Source of the DNA: Phascolarctobacterium sp.
GTDB lineage: Bacteria > Bacillota > Negativicutes > Acidaminococcales > Acidaminococcaceae
Length of the DNA: 64,000 bases
Direction of reading: 5' to 3'
Assembly: GCA_030540395.1 (NCBI GenBank)
Contig: JAUNWI010000003.1
Location: 31,295 to 95,294 of the forward strand
Positions 17,625 to 26,432 of this stretch are shown piece by piece (position 1 is the stretch's first letter; the number at the start of each line of letters is the position of its first letter). A program made the position numbers and the translations under genes. The notes under the pieces are model-generated. The model saw only the letters and a list, made by a program, of their open reading frames with translations, was not told the DNA's origin and did no database searches.

Positions 17625-19169
17625 TTATGCTTTAGCAATATCAGGGTTACTTTTCTCAGGACGGCGCTCTTGCCGTGCCAGTTTTTTCTTCAAAGCAGCT
17701 AAGAGTGCGTCATGCTCGTTGGGCAAATTGCCGCTTTGCACCCGCTCTATTAAATAAGCAAAGGTCTCTTTAATGGTATTTTTTGGCACAAGCGCTAGAA
17801 GCTCACGTCCGTTCACTGCCAGGTCCTGAGTCGCGATAGGCATGGAAGCTTGCGCCATGGCGATGACCTGCTCGCCCAAGGCTCGCCCTTCGTCCATCAG
17901 CTGCTGGTTTTCTCGGGCATGGGTGGCACCCATGTCCGCCAGGAAAACCTCCGTCAGCAGCTTGTAGCCCGCTACAAGCTGCGCCTGCGTGCGAAAGGGC
18001 CCGTGGGCGGCTTCGTGGCGCAGCCAGCGCCGCAGCGTTTTTTCGCCAGTGAGCAGCATGGGGGCAAAGCGCATATGCTGCGCCACCAGCCACACCACCA
18101 GCCGACAAAAATCCTCGCCATAGCGCAAACGCTGCAAAATGGCCTCCGCCATTATTGCACTTTGCGCTTCGTGGCCCGGGTCGCTGGGCTGGCCGTCAGC
18201 CTTGATGATGCGCACGCTTGAGAGGCCCTTGCCCAAATCGTGTAGTACCAAGGCCCAGCGAATGGCCAGCTCGCGGGGACTGTTATCGATGGCTAGCAGA
18301 GTGTGCTCCCAGGTGTCGTAGATGTGAAAGCGGGGGTTTTGGGCAAGGCCCAAAAGATGCTCTGCTTCCGGCAGGATGGGTACTGGAACGTAGTCTCCGC
18401 TTTGGCGCACCCTGCAGCTTTGCTGCAGGAGGCCTGTAGCCAGCATCAGCATCAAGCCCTTGCCTGCAAACTCAGCCACCAGCAGCTTTTCCAGCTCCTT
18501 GCGCACTCTTTCCAGGGACAGACCGCGGCAGCGCTCTGCCGGAAAGTGGGGCACCTGCGCCAGGTAATACGGCGTGCCCGCCATGCCGCAGGCAGGGCCT
18601 GGCACGCCGTCCTGCACGTAGTCGAAGCCCAGCTGGGCGACGAAGCGGCAGGCGCGCAGCATGCGCAGTGCATCCTCCTGATAACGTACAACAGCCTTGC
18701 CCACCGGACGAATTAAGTGCTTGGCCAAGTCTGCTTTACCACCATGATAATCAAAAACCTGTCCACGGATATCCAAGGCCATAGCATTGATGGTGAAATC
18801 TCTGCGAGCTAAATCCTCCTCTAGTTTATCACAAAACCAGGTGTTAGCCGGTCTATGGGCATCACTATCGTCATAGCTTTCGCCACGAAAGGTAGTAACC
18901 TCTGTGGAACAGCCGTCAATGACCACCATAACGCAGCCAAAATTTTGCCCTAGCTGGTCCACTGTGTGCCAGCCCTTGGCTTGGCACAGTGCTAACACCT
19001 GCTCCGGTCGTGCATTGGTAGTAATATCGTAATCACCGGGCTCGCGACCAAGTAGCAAATCACGCACCGCTCCACCCACAACATAAGCTTCGAAGCCAGC
19101 AGCATTTAGAGCTTCCAATATGGATTTAGTGTAAGAGGGCAGCTTTGCCACCAATTGAGCCTTGTCCAT
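17625..19169 (-). CDS. cca: CCA tRNA nucleotidyltransferase with HD domain
   Basis: Adds or repairs the 3' CCA end of tRNAs. 514 residues from the ATG at 19169; the GGTGA site and the stop of the preceding gene at 19183 favour this start over a longer reading. The class II nucleotidyltransferase head has GG (32-33), RD (36-37) and the metal ligands DYD (46-48). A central tRNA-binding region follows, and then an HD domain (LVLHDLGKG) that usually carries phosphodiesterase or phosphatase activity. The region around 18000-18600 is more GC-rich than its neighbours. Confidence 0.93.
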   Translation of the reverse strand: MDKAQLVAKLPSYTKSILEALNAAGFEAYVVGGAVRDLLLGREPGDYDITTNARPEQVLALCQAKGWHTVDQLGQNFGCVMVVIDGCSTEVTTFRGESYDDSDAHRPANTWFCDKLEEDLARRDFTINAMALDIRGQVFDYHGGKADLAKHLIRPVGKAVVRYQEDALRMLRACRFVAQLGFDYVQDGVPGPACGMAGTPYYLAQVPHFPAERCRGLSLERVRKELEKLLVAEFAGKGLMLMLATGLLQQSCRVRQSGDYVPVPILPEAEHLLGLAQNPRFHIYDTWEHTLLAIDNSPRELAIRWALVLHDLGKGLSSVRIIKADGQPSDPGHEAQSAIMAEAILQRLRYGEDFCRLVVWLVAQHMRFAPMLLTGEKTLRRWLRHEAAHGPFRTQAQLVAGYKLLTEVFLADMGATHARENQQLMDEGRALGEQVIAMAQASMPIATQDLAVNGRELLALVPKNTIKETFAYLIERVQSGNLPNEHDALLAALKKKLARQERRPEKSNPDIAKA

Positions 19170-19182
19170 GTTTTCACCAAAA

Positions 19183-19989
19183 TCAATCAAAGTCGATACC
19201 GTCATCCTTGAGCTGGTATTCCACATTGATGCCAAAGTATTCCCAAAGAATTTCCTTTAGCTCCGCTCCTGTGCGAATCCTGTAGCGATATTTTACACGC
19301 CCGCCTAGGTAAAACTTGAGGAAATTACCACGAATAGTAATATTGCAGTCCTCTCTGAAAATGGAGAGGGTTTTATTTTTAATAAAGGGAGAGTCAGGAT
19401 GAGCATCGCACCAAAAGCTGGCCGCAATAAAATCCTTGTCAATCATAGGGTCCTCGGTAAAGCCATAAAGGCGCTTCCAAGGCTTGCCTCTTTCCTTTTG
19501 CCACAACAGCCAGCCAAAGAAGTTATCCCTGCTCAGCTTGTATTGGCTGATGCCGTCGCTTTGAATAAGGCCTTCGACCATTTCCAAGGGCACACGCGGG
19601 CTCTCACTATTGACGCCCACATCGGTCAAATAGCGCTTGTTATTTAAATTAACGCACATAACCCGATGGCGGCGAATTTGGTATACCTCCAGCTTGTCGG
19701 TGTAGCGAGCTGCATAGCTGGTCACATCAAAGCCCAAGCTTTCCAAAAGCCAATTATATAGGCCATTGAGCTCAAAGCAGATGCCACCCCGATTATGCAA
19801 AATAAGCTTATCAAAAATCTCCTGCCGCTTGAGGGAGGTAATGCGTCCGTTTAGACAATCAAAATTATCGTAGGGAATAAACTTCAAATGTGCATCCTGT
19901 AGCTTTTTCAAGGTATCTAAATCAGCTGCAGGCTCAAAATCAGTAAGCTGCAGCTTGTGCAAATATTGCTGGATTTGCTGTTCCGTCAT
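19183..19989 (-). CDS. nat: Arylamine N-acetyltransferase
   Basis: Transfers acetyl groups from acetyl-CoA to arylamines or hydrazines. 268 residues from the ATG at 19989. The catalytic triad is visible: Cys71 in RGGICFELN, His108 in RRHRVMCVN and Asp123 in TDVGV. A TTG at 20016 preceded by GGAGATGAGAAG could add nine residues; the ATG start fits the family N-terminus better but has only a weak ribosome site. It ends 13 bases before cca, so the two are probably co-transcribed. In gut bacteria such enzymes act on aminosalicylates and similar aromatic amines; the natural substrate here is unknown. Confidence 0.9.
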   Translation of the reverse strand: MTEQQIQQYLHKLQLTDFEPAADLDTLKKLQDAHLKFIPYDNFDCLNGRITSLKRQEIFDKLILHNRGGICFELNGLYNWLLESLGFDVTSYAARYTDKLEVYQIRRHRVMCVNLNNKRYLTDVGVNSESPRVPLEMVEGLIQSDGISQYKLSRDNFFGWLLWQKERGKPWKRLYGFTEDPMIDKDFIAASFWCDAHPDSPFIKNKTLSIFREDCNITIRGNFLKFYLGGRVKYRYRIRTGAELKEILWEYFGINVEYQLKDDGIDFD

Positions 19990-20166
19990 GGGTTTCCCGT
20001 TTATTAAAGGGTTCAAGTCTTCTCATCTCCGTACTTCATCAATAAGCTTCTTAATATTACTATTTTATCATGAATGACAGAAATAATAAACAGCTTTACA
20101 GCTCCATTGCCACTGGCTTGCTTATAAAAATCTCTAAAATGGCCTCAAGAAAATTTGTCTAAGCAT

Positions 20167-20195
20167 TTGAAAAATTGAAGAAAGAGGTGTATAGT
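20167..20195 (+). promoter_or_regulatory. Promoter of the MatC-like carrier
   Basis: TTGAAA (20167-20172), 17 bases, TATAGT (20190-20195), about 65 bases before the ATG. Confidence 0.6.
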
Positions 20196-20261
20196 TATAA
20201 GCAAGATATGAGGTTAGGAATAAATGGAGCCTTCCGCGGCCCCTAAGGTGGAGGTGTAGTT

Positions 20262-21512
20262 ATGGCCTTATTATCTTTAGTATTTCTTTTAATTGCAATT
20301 TTTTTAGGCTTTTTCCGCAAGATGAATACCGGTCTTGTGTGTATAGCCTTTGCACTGGTTTTAGGTCGCTTGGCAGGTGTGCCGGATAAGGAGATTATCC
20401 GCGGCTTCAATTCTTCTCTGTTCATCATGCTTTTGGGCGTCACTTATTTGTTTAGCCTGGCTCAAATCAACGGTTGTTTGGATTTATTGGCCAAAAAAGT
20501 CGTTTCCTTGGCTGGAAAGCGAATTTATCTTGTGCCTATTATTATTTACGTTTTTTCCACTGTGCTCTCTGCCCTCGGTCCTGGTACAGTGCCTACCATG
20601 GCCATTATGATGGTTTTTTCCATGGCCTTGGCAGCGGAGATGGGCATTCATCCCGCCATGCTCTCTGCCCTGACCGTTTTGGGTGCCAGCGGTGGCGGTG
20701 TTTCTCCCTTGGCAGCCACAGGCATCATTGGTATCAACCTTTGCGCTGAGTTTGGCCTGACAGGCATCGAAACACAGTTTTTAATGAATGGCGTTTTATC
20801 TTCCACTGTTTATGCCATTGTGGTCTATATTCTTTTAGGTGGCTATAAGCTGCGCATGGATGAAAGTGTCGTGCACGAAAAAACGCCGCCCTTTAACGGC
20901 AAGCAAAAAATCACCTTGGCCGGTATTGTTGCCATGGTGATTTTGGTTATGGTCTTCAAGATTAACGTGGGCCTAGTAAGCTTTGCTGTGGCAGCAGTGC
21001 TCTCCTTCCTGAAGGTTTCTGATGAGAGCGAGGCTTTAAAGCGCATCCCCTGGGGTACTTTGCTTTTGATTACCGGTGTGGGCGTTTTGATGCAGCTGAT
21101 TATTGGTCAGGGCGGTATCAAGATGCTCAGTTCAGCCCTTGTTTCTGTGATGAACGAAAAAACTGCTGTTTCCATTATGGGTATCTGCTCCGGTCTTTTA
21201 AGCTGGTTTAGCTCCACTAGCGGTGTGGTTATGCCCACGCTTATTCCCACCATTCCCCACATCGTGGCGCAAATGGGCGGTGCAGTCAGCGAGCTGGAGT
21301 TGGCTACGGCCATCACCATGATTAGTAATACGGCGGGCATCAGCCCTCTGTCCACCGGCGGTGCTCTGGCCTTGGCGGCTTATTCCTCCGCTGCAGGAGC
21401 TAACTACGAGGAGCAGCACAGCCTCTTTGTGAAAATGTTCATGATTAGCGCTTTAGGCGTGCTGGTTTTGAGTACCTTCGCTTACTTCGGACTGTACCAT
21501 TGGCTGCTGTGA
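20262..21512 (+). CDS. MatC/SLC13-like dicarboxylate carrier
   Basis: Membrane carrier of 416 residues with about twelve hydrophobic segments. The N-terminus resembles the malonate/dicarboxylate carrier MatC, and the two halves carry the repeated gly/pro-rich re-entrant segments (ASGGGVSPLAATGIIG and NTAGISPLSTGGA) seen in the ion-transporter superfamily. A likely substrate is a C3 or C4 dicarboxylate. GTGGAGGTGTAG precedes the ATG. It stands alone, with its own promoter and terminator, consistent with the dicarboxylate metabolism suggested elsewhere in the window. Confidence 0.75.
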   Translation: MALLSLVFLLIAIFLGFFRKMNTGLVCIAFALVLGRLAGVPDKEIIRGFNSSLFIMLLGVTYLFSLAQINGCLDLLAKKVVSLAGKRIYLVPIIIYVFSTVLSALGPGTVPTMAIMMVFSMALAAEMGIHPAMLSALTVLGASGGGVSPLAATGIIGINLCAEFGLTGIETQFLMNGVLSSTVYAIVVYILLGGYKLRMDESVVHEKTPPFNGKQKITLAGIVAMVILVMVFKINVGLVSFAVAAVLSFLKVSDESEALKRIPWGTLLLITGVGVLMQLIIGQGGIKMLSSALVSVMNEKTAVSIMGICSGLLSWFSSTSGVVMPTLIPTIPHIVAQMGGAVSELELATAITMISNTAGISPLSTGGALALAAYSSAAGANYEEQHSLFVKMFMISALGVLVLSTFAYFGLYHWLL

Positions 21513-21533
21513 TTATGTAGTCTAAAAAAATAA

Positions 21534-21562
21534 GACCCTGCTCAACGAGCAGGGTCATTTTT
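21534..21562. terminator. Terminator, GACCCTGCTC stem, second copy
   Basis: GACCCTGCTC-AAC-GAGCAGGGTC with a T-run on the plus strand and an A-run before it, serving the convergent carrier and aminotransferase genes. The stem is identical to that at 16782. Confidence 0.85.
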
Positions 21563-21570
21563 ATGCCATT

Positions 21571-22749
21571 TTACATGCACTCTTTGATAGCTTTAGCCAT
21601 ACGCTCAATACCTTCTACAATGCGGTCATCCGGCATGTTGGAGAAGTTGATACGCATGCTGCGGTCAGTCTTTTGGTTGGGATAGAAGGCATCGCCGATA
21701 ACACCAGCAACCTTCATTTCGATGCACTTGTCAAATACCTTGCGAGCGCTTACGCCCTCGGGGAAGGTGAGCCACAGGAACAGGCCGCCTTCGGGATGAG
21801 TCCATTCGGTGCCAGCGGGGAATTTTTCTTCCATAGCCTTCAGGATTACATCGCGACGATGCTTGTAAAGAGCAACGATTTCCTTAACGTGCTCATCCAG
21901 ATCGTAGGTTTCCATGTATGCATCAGCAACACCTTGGTCAAAATTGGAGGTGTGCAGGTCAGCGCTTTGTTTAATCTTCACGAATTGAGTCAGCAGGCTG
22001 TGCTCAGCAGCAACCCAACCAAGGCGCAGGCCCGGGCAGAAGATCTTAGAGAAGGTGCCCAGGAACATAACCAGGCCCTTGGTATCCAAGGATTTCAGGG
22101 AAGGCAGAATTTCGCCCTCATAACGCAGCTCGCCATAGGGGTTATCCTCGATAACGGGCAGGTTGTGCTTATTAACAACTTCCATAAATGCTTTGCGGCG
22201 TTCCATGGACCAGGTGCGGCCGGTGGGGTTTTGGAAGTCAGGAATTACATAGATAAATTTGCAGTTGGGAGTGGTTTCCAAAATCTTGTCCAGCTCTTCA
22301 GGAATCAGGCCGCCGTTATCGGTGGGAACCTCTACGAATTTGGGTTGATAAGCATTGAAGGCGTTCAGAGCGCCCAGGTAGGACGGGCTTTCGCAGAGCA
22401 CAACGTCTCCGGGGTCCAGGAACAGCTTGCCAGCGAAGTCCAGGCATTGTTGGGAACCAGTGGTAATCAAAATATCGTCGGGGTCAACTTCGGTATGATA
22501 TTTATCAGCCATGCGCTTAGCAATTTTTGCGCGCAGGGAGGGACGGCCTTCGGTGGTAGCATATTGCAGCAATTGACGGCCTTCCTTCAGCACCAGGTCA
22601 TGGGAAACCTTGGCGATTCCTTCAACAGGGAACAGCTCCGGAGCGGGCAGACCGCCAGCGAAGGAGATAATGTCCGGTTTTGCGGTTAATTTTAAGAGCT
22701 CACGGATTTCGGAGGCTTGCATGCCATCCATACGTTTTGCAAATTTCAT
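21571..22749 (-). CDS. PLP-dependent aminotransferase, 2-aminoadipate/LysN-like class I
   Basis: Fold-type I aminotransferase of 392 residues. Lys235 in GTFSKIFCPGLRLGW is the expected pyridoxal-phosphate lysine, and DFQNPTGRTWS (from residue 171) and Arg242 complete the active-site pattern. The N-terminus (RMDGMQASEIRELLKLTAKPDIISFAGGLP) matches the group that includes 2-aminoadipate and broad-specificity aromatic or branched-chain aminotransferases, without a MocR DNA-binding domain. GAGGGTG precedes the ATG. Substrate cannot be fixed from sequence alone. Confidence 0.88.
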   Translation of the reverse strand: MKFAKRMDGMQASEIRELLKLTAKPDIISFAGGLPAPELFPVEGIAKVSHDLVLKEGRQLLQYATTEGRPSLRAKIAKRMADKYHTEVDPDDILITTGSQQCLDFAGKLFLDPGDVVLCESPSYLGALNAFNAYQPKFVEVPTDNGGLIPEELDKILETTPNCKFIYVIPDFQNPTGRTWSMERRKAFMEVVNKHNLPVIEDNPYGELRYEGEILPSLKSLDTKGLVMFLGTFSKIFCPGLRLGWVAAEHSLLTQFVKIKQSADLHTSNFDQGVADAYMETYDLDEHVKEIVALYKHRRDVILKAMEEKFPAGTEWTHPEGGLFLWLTFPEGVSARKVFDKCIEMKVAGVIGDAFYPNQKTDRSMRINFSNMPDDRIVEGIERMAKAIKECM

Positions 22750-22821
22750 GTTTACACCCTCATTTCATGTGATTGATTTTATTTTTAATATAGATTATAT
22801 TGTAACACCGCCCACAAAAAT

Positions 22822-22861
22822 GCACAAGCAAAAAGTGCATTGAGTACCTTTCTGCTTGTGC
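22822..22861. repeat. Inverted repeat upstream of the aminotransferase gene
   Basis: GCACAAGCA and TGCTTGTGC form a perfect 9-bp inverted repeat across 22 bases, about 75 bases upstream of the aminotransferase ATG. It may be an operator or a hairpin. Confidence 0.4.
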
Positions 22862-22912
22862 GCTGTTACATTATTAACAGATAAAGAAAATTTCTCCATC
22901 TAGCTATTGGAA

Positions 22913-22960
22913 GGCTCCCCTTTCAAGGGGAGCTGTCAGCGTAGCTGACTGAGGGGTTTT
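22913..22960. repeat. Palindromic interspersed repeat unit
   Basis: GGCTCCCCTTTCAAGGGGAG is followed by CTGTCAGCGTAGCTGACTG and AGGGG. The shape (palindrome, AGCTGnCAGCGnnnnnnGCTG arm, G-rich end) is the same as the units at 1411-1538. It ends at the 3' end of the C_GCAxxG_C_C gene. Confidence 0.6.
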
Positions 22961-23399
22961 ATTTCAGCAACCCCTTTTCTTCTAGATAGACCGCCAGCAG
23001 CTGGGCGACCTTATTCACCAGCTTCAGGCAGTTCTTCAAGTGGTCGCGAGTGTTAAATTCGTAGGGCATCAAGTCGCCGCAGGCGCAGCTGCCAAAGGCT
23101 TCCCTGAAGCGTTCATGGAACTCCAAGGTCAGGGGATAGATTTCTGCCAAGGGCTTTTCGCTAGGATGATTGCGTCCAGCCAAGGTGCTGATGACCATGG
23201 TGCAGCCTGCCATAGCGCCGCACAGGTCACGGGCGTGACCGATCCCGCCGCCGAAGCCGCTGCACAGGCGAAAGGCGTTGTCGTCAATTTCTACGCCTGC
23301 TTCCTTGCGGAAGGTTTCTACGATGGCCTCACAGCAGTTGAAGCCGCTCTTAAAATTATTACCTGCTGCCATTCCCATTTTTTCGCTAAATTCACTCAT
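22959..23399 (-). CDS. C_GCAxxG_C_C family redox-type protein
   Basis: 146 residues from the ATG at 23399, which has AAAGGAGGC upstream. The conserved Cys pattern of this family is visible: NCCEAI near residue 25, CSGFGGGIG, CGAMAGC, and a C-terminal FGSCACGDL plus NCLKL. Members are small proteins with several conserved cysteines, often near redox enzymes; the biochemical role is not known. It lies 13 bases after the CoA-disulfide-reductase-like gene and is probably co-transcribed. Confidence 0.85.
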   Translation of the reverse strand: MSEFSEKMGMAAGNNFKSGFNCCEAIVETFRKEAGVEIDDNAFRLCSGFGGGIGHARDLCGAMAGCTMVISTLAGRNHPSEKPLAEIYPLTLEFHERFREAFGSCACGDLMPYEFNTRDHLKNCLKLVNKVAQLLAVYLEEKGLLK

Positions 23400-23412
23400 G
23401 CTAATGCCTCCT

Positions 23413-25101
23413 TTACTTTCTATCACTTTCTGTCGCATAAGGCCAGCCACTCATGCCACCTTCAAGGCTCTTTACATTTTTGTAGCCCTTGGCGCGTAGC
23501 ATAACCTCCGCTTCGTAGCCGCGCAAGTCAATCTGACAGGCCGTGATGAGCAGCTTATCCTCGTCGCATGCCAGCTTGCACTCACGCACCTGATTCAAGG
23601 GCACATTTACGCGATTAGGCACGCCAGCAATACGATTGGTAGCCACTTCCTTAGGTGTACGCACATCCACAAAGAGATAGTCGCCTTTAGCGCGCATCGC
23701 TTCAAAATCCTTGGGATTAATACCCTGCATTTGCCCCGTCATCTTATTGTGCAGCACGTTCGCAGCCGTCGCTAAATTATCAATGGGGCCGTTAAAGGGC
23801 GGTGCATAAGCAATATCTAGATTAGACAAATCCTCTAAAGTTGCACCAAAGCTCAGAGCAGCTACCATGGTATCAATGCGCTTATCCACATTTGCGCCCA
23901 CTGCCTGCAAGCCTAAAACGCGCTCCGTGCCCTCTTCTGCTAGCAGCTTCACGACAATGCGACCTGCTCCCGGCATGTAGCCCAAGCGGTCAAAGCCAGG
24001 CACTACCACGCTCTTAAACTTTAAGCCAGCAGCTGCTGCGCTACGCTCGTTAAGGCCGGTTGCTCCTGCGCTCACGCCAAAGATGCGGCATACGCCCGTG
24101 CCCAGAACGCCGGGATACTTAATGCCATCGCCACAAATATTATCGGCAATTACGCGACCATGCTTATTAGCTGTGGAGCCCATGGGCGTAAAGATTTTCG
24201 CGCCACTCACCCGATGGGTATTTTCGGCGCAGTCGCCACCAGCGTAAATCGCAGGGTCGCTGGTTTGCAGATATTCATTCACCGCAATGCAGCCCGTAGA
24301 CCCGATTTCCAGCCCTGCCGCCTTAGCCAGCTCCACATTGGGACGCACGCCCACTGCCACGATAACTAGCTGAGCAGGAATGGTGCGCTTATCAGTCTTC
24401 ACACCAGTAACCCAACCAGCTTCTGCTTCAAAGGCCAGCGTTTTCTCTTCCAGATATAGATTTAAGGGCTCCTTAGCGATATTCTTCTTCAATAAATCTG
24501 CCATTTCCTTGTCCAGCATCTGGGGCAGCAGACGATCCTGCATTTCCACAATGCTAGTCTTTAAACCACGATGGACAAAGGCCTCGGCCAGCTCCATGCC
24601 AATAAAGCCAGCGCCAATAATGACAACATCGGTCACATTGCGCTCCTTGATTTCTGCTTCCACGGCGTGCACATCCCAGGGGAACCAAAAGCCGTGAATG
24701 CCCTTTGCGTCAGCATTTTCCAAGGGCAAGCCTACCGGGGTTGAGCCAGTGCCCAAAACCAGCACATCGTAGGCGAGCTCCTTGACCTCGCCATTTTCCA
24801 CATAGGTCACCTTTTTTGCAGACCTATCGATAGCCGTAACATTGCACCCAGTACGTGCGTCAATACCTTTTACAGTGCGGAAATATTCGCTATCACGCTT
24901 TGCTCCCTGAGGCGTGTGGTCAAAGCTATTAAAGCTCTTCACCTCGCCACCGATATAATAAGGAAAGCCGCAGGCGCCATAGCTCAGCTCCGGTCCACGC
25001 TCCAACACAATAATTTCCGCATCCTTATCACGACGACGCAAGCGCGCAGCAGTTTTCATGCCCGTTGCCACGCCGCCGATAATTACCACTTTCTTACCCA
25101 T
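23413..25101 (-). CDS. FAD-dependent CoA-disulfide reductase-like enzyme with rhodanese domain
   Basis: 562 residues from the ATG at 25101 with AAAGGAG upstream. The N-terminal FAD site VVIIGGVATGMKTAARLRR and redox-active Cys44 in SYGACGFPYYIGG match the single-cysteine CoA-disulfide reductase/NADH oxidase group. A second Rossmann segment (VVIIGAGFIGMELAEAF) binds NAD(P)H. The last 100 residues form a rhodanese domain with Cys522 in ACQIDLRG. Such CoADR-RHD fusions handle CoA persulfides or polysulfide. Upstream is a TetR regulator and a double TACTAGTA palindrome; downstream is a C_GCAxxG_C_C protein. Confidence 0.9.
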   Translation of the reverse strand: MGKKVVIIGGVATGMKTAARLRRRDKDAEIIVLERGPELSYGACGFPYYIGGEVKSFNSFDHTPQGAKRDSEYFRTVKGIDARTGCNVTAIDRSAKKVTYVENGEVKELAYDVLVLGTGSTPVGLPLENADAKGIHGFWFPWDVHAVEAEIKERNVTDVVIIGAGFIGMELAEAFVHRGLKTSIVEMQDRLLPQMLDKEMADLLKKNIAKEPLNLYLEEKTLAFEAEAGWVTGVKTDKRTIPAQLVIVAVGVRPNVELAKAAGLEIGSTGCIAVNEYLQTSDPAIYAGGDCAENTHRVSGAKIFTPMGSTANKHGRVIADNICGDGIKYPGVLGTGVCRIFGVSAGATGLNERSAAAAGLKFKSVVVPGFDRLGYMPGAGRIVVKLLAEEGTERVLGLQAVGANVDKRIDTMVAALSFGATLEDLSNLDIAYAPPFNGPIDNLATAANVLHNKMTGQMQGINPKDFEAMRAKGDYLFVDVRTPKEVATNRIAGVPNRVNVPLNQVRECKLACDEDKLLITACQIDLRGYEAEVMLRAKGYKNVKSLEGGMSGWPYATESDRK

Positions 25102-25154
25102 TTCTAACTCCTTTCTGCCATGTACAAAGCACATTCGCTGAAACCACCAGAATA

Positions 25155-25172
25155 TACTAGTATTTACTAGTA
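25155..25172. promoter_or_regulatory. Double TACTAGTA palindrome
   Basis: TACTAGTA-TT-TACTAGTA: two copies of an 8-bp perfect palindrome separated by two bases, 54 bases before the start of the CoADR-rhodanese gene. A plausible operator for the TetR protein encoded just upstream. Confidence 0.55.
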
Positions 25173-25228
25173 CATTTCGACACGCTATAAGCTTTTACCT
25201 TCTAAGAAAATTATTATCACCAAAATGT

Positions 25229-25257
25229 CAAAAAGGTGCTAGCTTTAAGCCAGCACC
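25229..25257 (-). terminator. Terminator of the TetR gene
   Basis: On the minus strand GGTGCTGGCTT..AAGCTAGCACC forms a stem with one mismatch followed by five T residues. Confidence 0.7.
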
Positions 25258-25310
25258 CTCCTAAGTAATACGTGTACTATATAAAAACAATTATACTTAA
25301 TTTTTAAGAT

Positions 25311-25327
25311 TAACGAAACGTTACTCG
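25311..25327. promoter_or_regulatory. TAACGAAACGTTACTCG motif, copy 1
   Basis: Contains the palindrome TAACG-AAA-CGTTA. The identical 17 bases recur in inverse orientation at 58106-58122. Located between the TetR gene and its terminator. Confidence 0.4.
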
Positions 25328-25369
25328 TAAAAAACGTTCTGTAAAATTCATCCTCAACGGAAGCACTAT

Positions 25370-25984
25370 TTATTTTGCACTATCCTCCTGCAAAAAGCTA
25401 GCCCTCGCTATTTGCTCCCGCTCCAAGCTTTCCAGTGCGGAAATAATATTGCGAATCGCTAAGCGGAAGCTTGTAGAGGTATTCACCTGCGAACAGCTGG
25501 ATAAGCCCGAGCCCTTGCCCACCATAAAGCCTATCACTGTTGCCATATAAATATGCGTCCAATGGGCCTTAGACTCGTCATCCAGCTTATATAAACCGAC
25601 AACCTTTACCACAGGAGCGTACAGCTCAGCCGCAACCTCATTAAGCTGCTTTTCTTTGAGCTTATTCAAGGTCAACAATAAGCGATAAAAGCTAGGATGC
25701 TTAACAGCAAATTCCCTAAAAGCCATAGCCAAGGCGAGTAGAGCTTCTTGACGAGTTTTGACTTGCGTAACCATCTCGCGCTGAGCAGTGTCAAACTCTT
25801 CATATACCTTTAAGGCCACAGCAACAGTAAGCTCATCCATATTCTCAAAATGCTTGTATAAGGAAGCAGCTTTAACATCCAGCTTTTCTGCCAAAATCCG
25901 TAAAGAAAAGCCATCAAAGCCATCCCTTTGTAGGATTTCCTTCGCAGCCAATATTATCTTTTCCTTAGTTAATCCCTTGTGCAT
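25370..25984 (-). CDS. TetR-family transcriptional regulator with WHG-type C-terminal domain
   Basis: 204 residues from the ATG at 25984 (AGGAG upstream). The N-terminal helix-turn-helix is clear: KEKIILAAKEILQRDGFDGFSLRILAEKLDVKAASLYKHF. The C-terminal half has TetR_C-like helices with LLALAMAFREFAVKHPSFYRLL, common in the WHG group. It is followed by its own terminator and the CoADR-rhodanese gene. It may control that gene, the adjacent SLC13 carriers, or itself; ligand unknown. Confidence 0.88.
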   Translation of the reverse strand: MHKGLTKEKIILAAKEILQRDGFDGFSLRILAEKLDVKAASLYKHFENMDELTVAVALKVYEEFDTAQREMVTQVKTRQEALLALAMAFREFAVKHPSFYRLLLTLNKLKEKQLNEVAAELYAPVVKVVGLYKLDDESKAHWTHIYMATVIGFMVGKGSGLSSCSQVNTSTSFRLAIRNIISALESLEREQIARASFLQEDSAK

Positions 25985-26209
25985 AAGCCCCGCTCCTCTC
26001 CCATGGTACACTCAACACTATTATACTTTTCATTATACCATTACTCAAGGAATCATGTAGCTTTTTTTAATTACAATAATGAGCTCATATAAAAGTATTT
26101 TGTTCTTTATTTTGGATAGCTCTGTTAGCCAATAGAATATTTTAGTAAACAACGTTAACTTTAACACAAGGAACATAAATCTTCCGTTCTGTTTTTGTTG
26201 TCGAAATTT

Positions 26210-26225
26210 TGTGACCCATATCACG
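26210..26225. promoter_or_regulatory. CRP/FNR-type site upstream of first SLC13 gene
   Basis: TGTGA-CCCATA-TCACG fits the TGTGA-N6-TCACA consensus with one mismatch. Its centre is about 72 bases upstream of the predicted transcription start, a usual class I activator distance. The second SLC13 copy lacks it. Confidence 0.55.
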
Positions 26226-26254
26226 TATTTTGCATCTTTCTTGAGTTCACACTC

Positions 26255-26283
26255 TTGACAAAGTTACTATTGTTAGCTAAAAT
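26255..26283 (+). promoter_or_regulatory. Promoter of SLC13 copy 1
   Basis: TTGACA (26255-26260), 17 bases, TAAAAT (26278-26283). The sequence TCACACTCTTGACAAA is shared with the promoter of copy 2. The leader of about 145 bases to the GTG contains nothing else I recognise. Confidence 0.75.
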
Positions 26284-26432
26284 ATAGTTAACGACATTAG
26301 CTGTGTGGGCTTATTATGTCTTATTATTCCCTTCAACGCTACTTGGGACTTGCTTTGAATGTGAATATTTTGGTGCAATAAGTCAACATAAGTGCCGTTG
26401 TTCCTACAAAACTGAAAATGGAGGTATTTATA

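Noticed and set aside
17625..19169. GC-rich central part of cca as a sign of recent transfer
   Set aside because: The gene is a housekeeping gene with intact motifs, and composition shift alone inside one gene is not convincing.
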